Shown piece by piece: positions 38,155-48,880 of a stretch of DNA of 64,000 bases. Source of the DNA: Microvelia longipes. Its lineage: Eukaryota > Arthropoda > Insecta > Hemiptera > Veliidae. The stretch spans positions 37,456 to 101,455 of the forward strand of contig JACMZG010001871.1 in NCBI GenBank assembly GCA_018340805.1, in the 5' to 3' direction. Made by a program: the position numbers and the translations under genes. The notes below the pieces were generated by a model, which saw only the letters and a list, made by a program, of their open reading frames with translations, was not told the DNA's origin and searched no databases. Every line of letters begins with the position of its first letter. The stretch's first letter is position 1.

Positions 38155-38925
38155 ACACAAAAATCGGTATAGGGTACTTCGGAACTTTTCCTTATCACAT
38201 TGGAATCGCTACGCTCATCCTCCCAACTTCGGACTCGCTTCACTCGTCCTCAGAAATACAGTTCGCCAAATTTATACTGCAACATGCCTTCGGACTCGCT
38301 TAGCTCGTCTTCAGATATTAAATACATCGGTATTATTACAGCGGTCACGCACTGAACACGCTCAATACTCCTCAATTTTTATGATCCAACAAAAATCATG
38401 GATTTTGTAACGCCCCATTTTTCGTTTACTGTAAATTGAAACGAAACTTAGTGTACTTATTTATTAGGTAATGGTTAACACTGGCTTCAAATTTCAACTC
38501 AATAGGACCATTTTCCGATTTTTTACAATGTTTTAAAAAAACGTACTCATGTCATTCAATAAAAATTGAATTAATGATGTTTTGAGATGAAACTTGGCAT
38601 ATACGTTAGTCAAAGCATAGTCACATTCGTGCCAAATCAAAATCCGATCGCATAATTTTTCCGGGTTTATAATTTTTCGAAACTTTTCGCTGACTCATTA
38701 TTGCGTGTTAATAACGGCATAAAAAATATTTCCGTATGGCACAACTGCAGTGGTAGACTGATTTTTGTACAAAATGTTAACTCTTTATGACAACACAACA
38801 CACATACAGACAGAAAACTTTGCGAAATTCACTCAGGATGCCTTAAAAAAGCCTAAAACGTATAATTAAAGGTTGTTTTGTAAACGCAATACTTTTGCAA
38901 TACTTAAGATATAAATAAGGAAAGA
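38155..38925 (+). repeat. Dispersed repeat family F, near full-length copy
   Basis: It runs from AATCGGTATAGGGTACTTCG through CGGACTCGCTTCACTCGTCC, CTGAACACGCTCAATAC and GAAACTTGGCATATACGTT to GCAATACTTAAGATATAA. About 770 bp, no coding content. Confidence 0.88.
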
Positions 38926-39075
38926 AACAATTTTTGCTTGAGGAAATTAAAATATAATGCACTAAAGTCATACCTTTTAAAATGGCAATAATCCAAATTT
39001 GATAATAATGTAAATACTGCTGGTATCAACTAAATTGACGGTCACAAATTCACAAGTCACTTTGATTTTAAACAA

Positions 39076-39300
39076 TTAACGGCCAATTGGAAAATGATTC
39101 GAAGATGTAGCTTTAAGAAACGGACTTATTTCAGTGTCGAACTTTGTTGGGAAAAAGTTGCACGAAGTCAACGGAACGGAAGCCGGAGGAGTACTGAAGA
39201 ACGGTACTAGTTCTATAGTGGGGGTGAGAGGGGTAGAGGTAAAAGTACAGTAGGACAAGACTGGTACATTCACTACAAGGACATTAGTGCTGTCTACCAC
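39076..39300 (-). CDS. Unidentified 74-residue T/P/S-rich open frame in a GC-rich island
   Basis: The frame runs from ATG at 39300 to TAA, starting MVDSTNVLVV and ending HFPIGR. It has many T, P, S and F residues, no signal peptide and no recognisable domain. The interval 39065-39310 is clearly richer in G+C than its surroundings. The opposite strand is also partly open and reads as a glycine-rich sequence with one stop, so strand and coding status are uncertain. The neighbours are family F copies on the left and a remnant of the element also found at 27086 plus a LINE insertion on the right, suggesting this may be a fragment of a mobile element. Confidence 0.22.
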   Translation of the reverse strand: MVDSTNVLVVNVPVLSYCTFTSTPLTPTIELVPFFSTPPASVPLTSCNFFPTKFDTEISPFLKATSSNHFPIGR

Positions 39301-39389
39301 TAAACACTAGCGCCTCCTTCAACCCACAATACTGCGGTAGCGATATTCCCGAATGTTCCTTAATTCGCGATTCAAGAGATAATTAGTAG

Positions 39390-39592
39390 AATAAACCAAC
39401 ATAAAACTTCAAAAATAAATTTAATTCAGATTACTCAGGGGTAGTATTGTACAACTCATTACCACAAGATATAAAAGACATTGCTGAAATAAAGTGTTTT
39501 AAATCAAAATGCAAAGAATTGCTCATCAAAAAACCCATTTATAATTTATCAGAGTATTTAATTAAATAAAAATTTTTTTTTTTTATTATTAT
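39390..39592 (+). pseudogene. 5'-truncated non-LTR retrotransposon (LINE), 3' end of the reverse-transcriptase ORF
   Basis: The frame 39432-39569 reads YSGVVLYNSLPQDIKDI, then CFKSKCKELLIKKPIYN, and stops after a YLIK end. This 'YNxLPxxIK...FK.K.K.LL...Y...E(Y/F)L' pattern is the usual C-terminus of reverse transcriptases in Jockey/CR1/I-type LINEs. The 3' end is followed by AT-rich tail sequence with a T-rich run. The copy is inserted into a remnant of the element found intact at 27086-27140: both sides of the insertion (AATTCGCGATTCAAGAGATA before, GGTTGGTAATACCAATGGCG after) match contiguous sequence there. It is dead by truncation. The assignment rests on pattern recognition. Confidence 0.7.
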
Positions 39593-39660
39593 GAGGTTGG
39601 TAATACCAATGGCGAGAAAACGAAAGGGTGCTCAACTTTTTTTTTATCATAGGATTGCAT

Positions 39661-40191
39661 TTAGAATAATACTATATATAGAAGGAGCACTACTGATAAC
39701 ACGAAAGTCGGATCACTGGTGCAACTAAGTAATGCTGCACCCTAACAATATACAATTTTCTAAAAAAAGTTGGCAATACTTCCGGTTGCTGAATTATTAT
39801 GTTCTATTATTAATTAATGATTGATTATTCATAAAATACTAATATAAATATCGGTGCATTACAATATTTAAAGCATTTTAAATTGTATTTATCGAATTAT
39901 TAAAATTATATATAAAAAGTAGTCCTCGTCAACTAAATGTAGATTCTTGTATTCCGCCACCCTTTTGCCATCTAAGACCAGTTTTATTAAATACTCAGGT
40001 GTTTTAAGTTATTATATTTGTGCTTTCGATCTTTCTTCATTAATAGATATTTATGACAAATATTTAAAATAATGTTTTGTTGTCAGGTTGGCAGCATTAC
40101 TTAGTTGCACCAGTCACCGGCTTTCGTGTTATCAGTGGAATTACATTGTGTTTACGTCCTGTGCTCCTTCTATATATAGTATTATTCTAAG
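39661..40191 (-). mobile_element. MITE-A copy 2 (hAT-like)
   Basis: It runs from TTAGAATAATACTATATATAG to CTATATATAGTATTATTCTAAG-type termini, flanked by ATT-GCAT and ATTAGCAT. The host sequence is the element seen at 27155-27190 (GGATTTGCATGGGAGCC), so an 8-bp duplication can be inferred from the unoccupied paralogue. The orientation is opposite to copy 1. Confidence 0.85.
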
Positions 40192-40835
40192 ATTAGCATG
40201 GACCCCGAAAAAAAGTCTTCTTTTATTTCTTTATTGTTAGTTTATTTGTGATAAACGAGTTAAAAATTAATAGAACGACCATCGGTGCTAAAAAAAATTT
40301 ACATTTTAAGTACAAAATCAGGCTCTTATTTGACAGACTTAGATTTGTCCGATTTAACCCACAAATATTAAAACCTAAACGGATAATTTAAACAAACTAT
40401 TTACAAAAAGAATGAATCGGTGAGTTATTAATTATTTTAGTGAGTAAATAAAATGATTTACAATTAATAAATTAAACACCTTTATAGGGAAAATTAGCTT
40501 GTTATCAGTTAATTAAATACATGTTAAATTATTTAATTTAATATGTTTATATTTAATTTAAATTTCCTAATTTAAACAATTTAATGCCATAAAAAGGTAA
40601 TTTTGTGTGTTCGTGCAAACTAAACTTATTTAAAAGTAACATTATTTAACAAAAATAAAACACTATATCGTGATTTTTACCTTCTTATCACTCAATTTAA
40701 ATACTTGTGACAACCCATTTAAACCCTATGTTTCAATGAAATAGTGATTCTACTGAATTCATACGCCTTAAAATTAATTGAATTAAATCACTTTGAAAAA
40801 AATAAAGAAATAATCGTCACAAAAAGAAGGACTGA
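40192..40835. other. No recognised feature
   Basis: AT-rich; no gene seen. Confidence 0.3.
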
Positions 40836-40919
40836 AACAACGATCACCCTTTCGTTATCAATTTCTTTTCTTATCAGCGACGGTGGCGCTGCTACGGACT
40901 TTGAATCGCGAATTGCCAA

Positions 40920-41032
40920 CTTTTTTAAAAGTAAATTGTATATTGTAAGGGTGGTAGCATTACTTAAGACCACCAGTGAACTGGCTTTGCTTTTATCAGT
41001 AGTGCTCCTTCTATATATAGTATTAATCTAAG
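40920..41032. mobile_element. MITE-A terminal fragment
   Basis: Only one end remains (GTGGTAGCATTACTTAAG ... GTGCTCCTTCTATATATAG, ending TCTAAG). It adjoins a remnant of the 27-kb inverted-repeat element at 40838-40920. Confidence 0.75.
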
Positions 41033-41084
41033 ATTGTACCAAAGTTTAACTCAGTCGACGCCCATTCAGACAGACTTTGTATAA

Positions 41085-41747
41085 AAGTGATGTAGAAATT
41101 CATACAGTAGGGGGGGCGCAGGACACAGTGGTCTAACTCCCTGCCCTAAGTTCACCCTTTCTCACTAGTGGCAGGTCGGTTCACCTTGTACGCTATATAA
41201 AAATAATTATTTCTTCAATTCCAAGATTAAAATTATTTAAAGCGTCTTAAACAATGAAAAAATTGTAATAATTATTTTAAAGGTATAATTTTCATAAAAC
41301 GCTTTTATAAAAATATAAACGCTGTGTTAATTTTAAAAGTAGACCTGATAACGTGATAACATGATTGTAGACATACATCAAAAATGTTTGTAAACAAACA
41401 TCAAACCGGGGAATTATAAATTTAATTTACGTCTTCGTTGTCTCATTATACACATCTTTGTAACACACGTTTCTTATTTTCTAAAAAAAATATCTTATAA
41501 GCTACTAAAAAGAAAAAAAGTCAATGAATAAGATAAAATCGTCTGTTTACATTTTTTTATAAACATAAATAAGTATCGATTTAAAACTGATAACAATAGT
41601 GATAAGCGCGCAAGGTGAAAACTAGCGCTCGTGCGGTAGTTGCAACTTATCCCTGTTTTTTTTTCGGAACCACCTAAAACCAGGGAGTTAGACCACTGTG
41701 TCCCCCGCCCCGACCCCTACGTATGAATTTCTACATCACTTTACTTG
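41085..41747. mobile_element. Inverted-repeat element, ~660 bp
   Basis: Arms of ~60 bp both contain AGTGATGTAGAAATTCATAC and ACACAGTGGTCTAACTCC (or complements). The interior is AT-rich and non-coding. Confidence 0.78.
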
Positions 41748-42237
41748 ACTTTACTTTTTGGGTTTTTGGTCTATAAGAAAAATAAAGCAATCCACCAATA
41801 AGACCATTCTGTTAATCTTTATTTCGACCGTAAAATACTTGCTTGTTTTTGTTTAAAATTTGATGTCATTTTTTTTTACAAAAAAAATAAATATGTCATA
41901 ATATTTACTGACGTGAGAAATAATTGACAATACGCATATTGTGTAAAGTTAAAAAGTTGTTCTTAATTTTTGTGTTCCCCAAATAAAATTTTTAAAAAAA
42001 TTTTAAATTACAAATCGAAAAGTGACTACAAAGGATCCTAGAAGTCAAGATTTACAAATAGTAAGTACAAGTACTAAGTTATTTTTTTAACGATACGATA
42101 ATCGCTAATGGTCCCAAAATGTTAGAAATTTATAAGGTGATTCAATTCGATGTAAACAAACCAAACGCATTCGGAGGTTATTAACCTGACGTTTTTATGC
42201 ATGAGTGTGACGTCATTGCAGGAATCGCGTATAAGTG
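41748..42237. other. No recognised feature
   Basis: AT-rich; no gene seen. Confidence 0.3.
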
Positions 42238-42301
42238 GTCCAACATTTGAAAATTTCTAGTTTATTCCTGCAGACGTCAATTGGGTTAGAGTATGAATAA
42301 G

Positions 42302-42828
42302 CTTAGAATAATACTTATATAGAAGGAGCACAGGACCGTAACACAATGTAATTCCACTGATAACACGAAAGCCGGTTGACTAGTGCAACTAAGAATGCTG
42401 CCAACCTGACAACAAACATTAGTTTAAATATTTGTCAATAAATATCTATTAATGAAGAAAGATGTAAAAGAAAAATATAATAACTTAAAACACCTGCAGA
42501 GTATTTAATAAACTGGTCTTAGATGCAAAAGGGTGGCGAAATACAGAATTCTACATTTAGTTGACGAGGACTACTAATTTGTATATAATTTTAAATAATA
42601 TGTTAACCTACTATTTTAAGAATGGCTTAAAATATATATGCACCGATCTTTATGTTAGTATTTTATGAATATCAATCATTAATTATATAGAACATAAATT
42701 CAGGCAACCGGACGTATGCCAACTTTTTTAGAAACAACTGAATTTGTTTAGGTGGCGCATATTACTTGGCACAGTGAACCGGCTTTCGTGTATCAGTAGT
42801 GCTCTTCTATATATAGTATTATTCTAAG
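42302..42828 (+). mobile_element. MITE-A copy 3 inside a 64-bp direct repeat
   Basis: The termini are CTTAGAATAATACTTATATAG and TATATAGTATTATTCTAAG. The flanks 42236-42300 and 42829-42893 are direct repeats of each other (GTGG(T/C)(C/T)CAACATT, GACGTCAATT, GAGTATG(G)AATA). No 8-bp duplication is visible, unlike the other copies. Confidence 0.82.
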
Positions 42829-42893
42829 TGGCTCAACATTGAAATTGACTATTTATTTGCAATGACGTCAATTTGGGGTTGAGTATGGAATAG

Positions 42894-43719
42894 GGCCACC
42901 GCAAAATCAAAATAAATAAATTTCCTACAAATTTTTGTCTAACAAATTATTATAAAAAAATAAATACATCTGTTCTCGGGTTTGTAGAAAGGCTTTGAGT
43001 AGGGCAATATATGAGGGAGATTAGGCATATTTATCCAATTATGGTCTTTCTTTCAATGAAGGGTGGGTCCTTATCATACTACATACATGGGGTATGATGG
43101 TGGTATGATATTTCTTCACTCCTTATATATTCCCTAATAAAGCATCAAGCCTTTCTCAACACTCAAGGGTGTATGATTCTCGGTGGGGTCCCTTATATAT
43201 CTTCCTCATTGTAGATGTATGATAAGGGACCACCCTTATTTAAAGTAAACCTACTTTTTGATACATTATTGTCTTAATTGAGACTATATACCGTCAAATC
43301 CGAGATAATGTATTGTAATCTCTAGGTGGGTCCCTTATATCCTTGTGGGAAAAAGGTAAGAGATCTGGATTTATTTATAGGTTTTTTTGTTTTAATTGAG
43401 GTACTATCCCTCCTTCTTATGGTGGACTTTACATAAAACACCCTGTAGATGTTAACATCTAGTTTAATGCCTCTGCTGTATCTGGTAGGTTCAGTTGTTC
43501 TAAATGGTAGAGGAAGTATAGAGAAGGCTCTACTTTTGTTACGCCTTCTTAGCCTTTGTCCCCCAGAGAAAACAGGACTGTCCACGGAATAAGGGCTAAG
43601 AGACTGCAAGCGAACGACCACGAAGTTGCTTCTATTGTCGTCGTTTAAAACGATTGTTTTAGAAAAACGTTTAAAAACTAAAGTTGTTTAAACGTTACGC
43701 CTATTGTGAGTTTCATATA
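42894..43719. other. Spacer with nested inverted repeats; no recognised gene
   Basis: Two inverted pairs occur: AGGCTTTGAGTAGGG/AAGCATCAAGCCT (42990 and 43145) and GGGTGGGTCCTTATCAT/ATGATAAGGGACCACCC (43063 and 43223). A 99-codon minus-strand frame (43322-43621) is not recognised. Confidence 0.35.
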
Positions 43720-44062
43720 ATATACATATATATATATATATATATATAATAATATATATTTATATATATATATTATATTATATATATATTATTATCTATA
43801 TATATAATATTATATTCAATATTGTTAACTAAAAACCTAGCACAATCTCTAGGACCCCGAGGAGTATCAAAATATTTTTACTTAATATTCTGGATTATGG
43901 GATATAATATATATTATAATATATAGTATATATATATTAATATATATATTATATATATATATATTATATTATAATAATAATAATATATATATTTGGAAAT
44001 TAGTTAACTAAAAACCTAGAACAATTATAGGAACCACGAGGAGTATCCAGATATATTTTTAT
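43720..44062. repeat. ~178-bp duplication containing TA microsatellites
   Basis: The blocks 43820-43885 and 43996-44062 match (GTTAACTAAAAACCTAG, GAGGAGTATC), and each is preceded by a TA-rich run. Confidence 0.75.
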
Positions 44063-45239
44063 GACGTATTAACCCATAATACTCCAGCAAACATTTCGAT
44101 AATTCATAAAATGCGGAAAAATTTGGTCGCTGGGTATCAGATTTGCAATGCATGCATCGCGTAACATTAGTCAGTTTATCTCTTATCAGCATAACTCTAT
44201 CCCTCAGGTACTCATCTTATAAGTTGAAACTCTGATGAGTACCAGATGGGTGTTGATTTTATTCATCAAGGTCAACTCATGGCGGGAAAAGTTCCTGCAG
44301 CGGCGGTAAATCAGCTCGCACCTCGGCGAGCTTGATAGACTCTTTCATAAACTAACAATACCTTCTTTTGCGCGTTTTTATTAAAAGTTATTTTTTTAAA
44401 CTTATAAAGAAAAATTTTTAGACTTGGACATAGGATGATGACCTAATTTATGGACTCAAGTTCTGTTAAACTTTGCTTTATTTTATTCTTATACTTTGAG
44501 GTGTTTTTACTCTTTCAGAAACAATTAAGAGGTACGCATCATGGTACGGTTAGACCGGCTTAAACCTAGGACTCTTAAATCTTACGCGTACTTCTATCAA
44601 AGTTATTAATTATGTCTATTTGTGATCACTCAGACAAATTAAAACTAAAATAATCATCTTAAAACAACCATGACAATTCACAACAAAAACAATTTCTAAA
44701 TAAAACTCCTCTGTCGTTAAACGACAACCTTGCGTCCGTTTTTGACCCACTCTCTCACCATTCCCTCTTTCTTCATTAATGCATTTTTCGACATTTAAAA
44801 TTAAATAAAATATTTTTTACAACTAATATATTTTTAAACAACATTTATCTTTTATGAGATTTTTATATTATGTCATTATCATTTATACTTATTATTATTT
44901 TTCTGAATGTTTTAGATTGATAGTTTGATAAAATAATTAATTTTTCGTTTGAAGATTCATTATAAATTTTATTTAGTAATCATAATTTAATTTTTACCTT
45001 TTGTTATGTAAATATTACTAATTTGTTTCATATTTTATTAATATTAACCACGAATTTACTAAATTTATTTTTCGCATGTATTAAATTATCTTAATTATTT
45101 TTGTATTAATAATTCTAAGATAATCTGAGAGCGAACTCAATTACCACAGTTAAGGTATTATCTATAACTATAAGCCAATATTGTAATTTTAATTAATATG
45201 GATTTAATAATGGTAAATATTATTAATATAGAATCAAGA
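44063..45239. other. No recognised gene; may contain the 5' exon of the secreted-protein gene
   Basis: The part 44085-44345 is less AT-rich, with a small inverted repeat (GGTACTCATC near 44215, GATGAGTACC near 44233). No exon can be assigned from sequence alone. Confidence 0.3.
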
Positions 45240-45460
45240 AAAATCAAATACTCTATTGTAAAAAGTCAAAAATTAATTTAATTGAGTTAAAAATTTGGTA
45301 CAATTATATTCCAAATAAATTATATTGTAATTTGTTTGATTATAAATGTTAAGCAGCATCGAGTGAGGTCAGTGCTTAGATGGGAATAAAACATATGTTT
45401 TGAATCCGATATGGTGTAGAAAATTTTTGAGATACCTCGTACCCGATTTTTTAAGGAAAC
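45240..45460 (-). repeat. Dispersed repeat family F, end-A fragment
   Basis: Blocks GAGTTAAAAATTTGGTACA, TTAAGCAGCATCGAGTG and GAGATACCTCGTACCCGAT are present. Confidence 0.75.
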
Positions 45461-45576
45461 ATATTTAGAAGCAACATGTTTTAGATGGGAGCATACTTTT
45501 GGGTCAACATGGTGAGGTTTAACGCTCCATGGATGTTTTACACATTGGAAAGTAAACCTGTGCTTTCATGATTTAA

Positions 45577-45601
45577 TTTTGTTTCAGACTTTAAGATAAG
45601 A
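45577..45601 (+). promoter_or_regulatory. 3' splice site and 5' UTR end of the secreted-protein gene
   Basis: The run TTTTGTTTCAG ends at 45587, followed by ACTTTAAGATAAGA and the ATG at 45602. This is a good acceptor and implies a non-coding first exon upstream. That exon was not located; a family F fragment occupies 45240-45455. Confidence 0.5.
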
Positions 45602-45937
45602 ATGAAGTACCTAATAGCAGTAGCATGTTTAGCAGTTTTCGTTGCTAGTGTACAGTCGCAGGAAGAGGAGCATCCGCAAGATGCTCCTACGAAACCTGAT
45701 GATGAGCACCCTACTGAAGCGAAGCCTGATGGTGATCAAGCTACGACTAAAGATGGACTGCCAATTGAGGAGACAACACGACCGCATTTGGTTTCCACAA
45801 CGCATAACGTAACGGACTTAGGCAATGGAACGAGTTTAAACGCAACAACCAAAGCCGGATCGTCAGCAATGGAGAGTCAATTTACTTGGCTCATTCTATC
45901 CACTGCGTCCTTTATTTTTGCTTCCTTTTTGTGTTAA
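45602..45937 (+). CDS. Small secreted, probably GPI-anchored acidic glycoprotein
   Basis: This frame encodes 111 residues. Residues 1-19 form a clear signal peptide (MKYLIAVACLAVFVASVQS, cleavage before QEEE). The mature part is hydrophilic and rich in E, D, P, T and K, and has three N-glycosylation sequons close together (NVT, NGT, NAT). The last ~17 residues are hydrophobic and end FASFLC with no basic tail, preceded by small residues (AGSSA), as in a GPI-attachment signal; a plain C-terminal membrane anchor is the alternative. A pyrimidine-rich TTTTGTTTCAG ends at 45587, so the start lies 14 bases into an exon and a 5' non-coding exon probably lies upstream. Codon use is more balanced than in the AT-rich flanks. 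I recognise no named family; mucin-like or cell-surface proteins of this build are common in insects. The frame is convincing; the function is unknown. Confidence 0.72.
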   Translation: MKYLIAVACLAVFVASVQSQEEEHPQDAPTKPDDEHPTEAKPDGDQATTKDGLPIEETTRPHLVSTTHNVTDLGNGTSLNATTKAGSSAMESQFTWLILSTASFIFASFLC

Positions 45938-46389
45938 TTCTATATATGATGTATCTATTTACCTCTGGAAAAGGCAATATTGGACGGAGATTTCAAAACG
46001 CAAAAGTTATAGATTTGCAGACAAACTTTAACACTTCGTAGTTCAAAATTTGACAGATATACGCAAAATATTTATCGTTCAAACCACATTAAAAATTTTA
46101 CTTCTTTGCGCATGTAAAAAGTTTAGAACTAACGTGAAAAGTAACGGTCAATTGACCGTGGGAAAATAATACAAGGGAGCAATAAGATAGTCCTGCATGT
46201 AAACCACACCCATTATTCCATATCAGGCCAACCTCATTAGTTCTTCAACCATATTTTCTTACGGTGTCTACTGATTACTCTGATTAGAGTGTCAATCCCG
46301 CATCTCTTTAGGGTTCTGTTTAATTAATCACTTGCAAACCAAAATATAATACATAATATTATAAAAATTATATAGTTTTCTGTAAGGGT

Positions 46390-46395
46390 AATAAA
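46390..46395 (+). terminator. Candidate polyadenylation signal AATAAA
   Basis: This is the first AATAAA I see downstream of the stop codon at 45937, about 450 bases away and just before the ~85-bp tandem array. In AT-rich DNA the hexamer is common, so the assignment is weak. Confidence 0.25.
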
Positions 46396-47090
46396 ACAAA
46401 ATTGACCTTTGTCTAATTCACTTGTTATTTACTTGTAACACTTAACTGTAACAAACTAATGGTGCCAGAAACTAAATTTTTACCTTGATATAAAATATTC
46501 TTGTCAACTAACTCATCTCACAATAACTTATAACAAACTAATGGTGCCAGAAACTAATTTTTACCTTATTATAAAAGATGCCTTTGTCAATTCACTCATC
46601 CCACAATAACTTCATAACAAACTAATGGTGCCGACACTAAATTTTTACCTTATTATAAAATTCTTTGTCAATTTCATTCATCTACAATAACTTATAACAA
46701 CAATGGTGCGCAGAACTGATTTTTACTTTATTGCCTTTGTTATACACAATATTTTTATAACAAACTAATAGTTCCAGAAATAATTTACTTTAATATTACT
46801 CATCCACATTTCATAATATTTCTTTGTACTCAAATAATAATACAACATCCGGTACGACGAAATACTTATTGGCTAAAAAACTAATCAAATAATTAAAATC
46901 CAATGGTGCCGGTACCAGACTCTAAATAATTATGCTAAAATAAAACAATCTTTTATTCATCTAACATTAATTATTAAAATATTTATTTAAATAATTAAAT
47001 ATCAACCTACTCGTACCAGAAATTAAATTATTATCTTACTACAAAATATTCTTGTCAATTTACTCGCCCACGGTAACTTAGTTCACAATT
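46395..47090. repeat. ~83-90-bp tandem repeat, decaying to the right
   Basis: The first four copies share AACAAACTAATGGTGCCAG, AATTTTTACCTTATTATAA and TTTGTCAATTCACTCATC; later copies (46740-47090) are increasingly degraded. Confidence 0.8.
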
Positions 47091-47173
47091 GCCTTTACTG
47101 ACTATGCCTTGCAAATTATTTTTTTGCTTGCAAATCTATAAATCAAGCTATGAAGAATATTGATGGTCTACCC

Positions 47174-47360
47174 ATAGAGGTATATACTGGAGGGAGCATA
47201 GCCTATATCATTACATTGAGCGACCTGAAACATCTTTTTGGGGCTCTCATAGGCTCTGTGTAACTTAATTACAACCTCCTCCTAGTGTGAGTTAAGGTTA
47301 TAATAAATCAAATGTTTTCGGCTTAATTTACATTGTGTTTTGATTTGCATTTTAAACGTT
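47174..47360 (-). mobile_element. MITE-B copy 3, truncated
   Basis: It starts CATAGAGGTATATACTGGAG and contains GGCTCTGTGTAACTTAATTA and GTGAGTTAAGGTTA, but lacks the far terminus. A hairpin CAGGGTGGTACATTCATATACATCACCCTG-type segment (47371-47400) follows. Confidence 0.75.
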
Positions 47361-47401
47361 TCACTATACAGGGTGGTACATTCATATACATCACCCTGAG
47401 C

Positions 47402-47708
47402 ATATAGATATGCTATACTAGAGGGGCATAGCATATTTAATACATTAAGAGTCCTGAAACACCTTTTGAGGCTCTCAGGGGCTCTGTGTACCTCATTGAA
47501 ACTCCTTCAAGATGTAAGTTAAGGTTAAAATAAATTTATTTTTTTGGCCCTCCGAATATTATCTGTGTTTTACACGTATTTAAACGTTATTTAATATATG
47601 TTACTGTAATTTTGTTCTTTATTTGATTATATTGAAAGTCGAAGGTGTCAGGTATTATTCATGTTTCAAATTCAACAATAGGGCTCCTCTAGTATTATTA
47701 TCTCTCCC
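47402..47708 (-). mobile_element. MITE-B copy 4
   Basis: Both termini are recognisable but decayed (ATAGATATGCTATACTAGAG and CTCCTCTAGTATTATTATCTC), with the usual interior. It is in the same orientation as copy 3, 230 bp away. Confidence 0.78.
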
Positions 47709-48654
47709 TATTTAATTCAGCTTTTGTGAACTATCGCGATAAAATTGGTATCTAACCCTCACTAAGTTGCCCACTGGAAGTTCAAATACCCAATTATTTG
47801 TTTTGGTAATCCTCTGGCATGTATGGTAATCTGAATACCAAAATGTGTTTTTCCACGGTAATTAAAAAAAAATTAAAGTAGATCATATCTTTATATTAAT
47901 TATTTCCAAAATTTTGTCATATTCCGAACAATTGATACCAATATCCATAAATTCCGGTTATCTTTCCTCAAGCTAGTTTTTAAGTACTACTACCATTTAA
48001 ATAATTGAAATAAGCTTGACTGGTACACCAGAGTTCATCACTTACTAATATATTGTATTGGGAAAATTAAATTAGGTTGGAAAAATTACCAAGAATTCTG
48101 CGATACTGCTATTAAATTGTCCGTGATTTGACACAGTTTCAGAATCTCGTATAATAGTGTGCTTTTTACTTTTTAGTTCTCGCAGAAAAATACATTTTAG
48201 AGGTCAATTCTCATACATGGCAGACAATTCAAAATTTTGATATTACACTCCAAGTGGGTTCTTAGTGGGAGGAGCTAGCAATTTTATTTGCTATACGTTC
48301 CGTACAAGCCGAGTCATCAGCGTACATAACAGGTGATGTAATTGAATACACCTGATAGTTACTGAATTTTCTCTGTTGAAACACCAAAGAGCCCTCTAGA
48401 ATACCTCTAGGTACTGTCTTTATTGTTTACATGCAGCCATGATTTTTTAGGGCATTTATCTATTGTTTATTACTTAATTATTTCCATTGTATAACATTAT
48501 TCTTTAATCGTTATGATTTTTTATTATTTAAACTTCTTTTCTGATTTGTGAAATGTTGTTGTTGTCGAATAAATATGCTGTTCTAATTGTTTTTTTATTA
48601 CTAACTTATAATTCAGCTATATTATTATATGTTATTATTTTTTAATTTTTCTCA
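47709..48654. other. No recognised feature
   Basis: AT-rich; no gene seen. Confidence 0.3.
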
Positions 48655-48880
48655 TTTAACGTAGATTATATAGGAAGAGTTGTGTTTGCAAAAAATCGGA
48701 AACTGGGACTGAAGGACTATAATCTTTTCAGAATGATTATAAGGCCTCCTGAGGTGGTTTCTTGCAAGTTGTTTGTCTGTTGGTGTGGTGTTTGTGTTGT
48801 TATCATCATTAGCTCCCTGTATTTATGCTGAGAGTTGAAATTTTGTACAAAATAGTTTCACTTAGTTGTCCAGATAACAA
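48655..48880 (-). repeat. Dispersed repeat family F, end-B fragment
   Basis: Inverted end-B blocks: TATATAGGAAGAGTTGTGTT, then CCTCCTGAGGTGG, GTTATCATCATTAGCTCC and TATTTATGCTGAGAGTTGAA. Confidence 0.8.

Noticed and set aside
43322..43621. 99-residue basic minus-strand frame
   Set aside because: I found no recognisable motif, and the region contains nested inverted repeats. It could be a remnant but cannot be supported.
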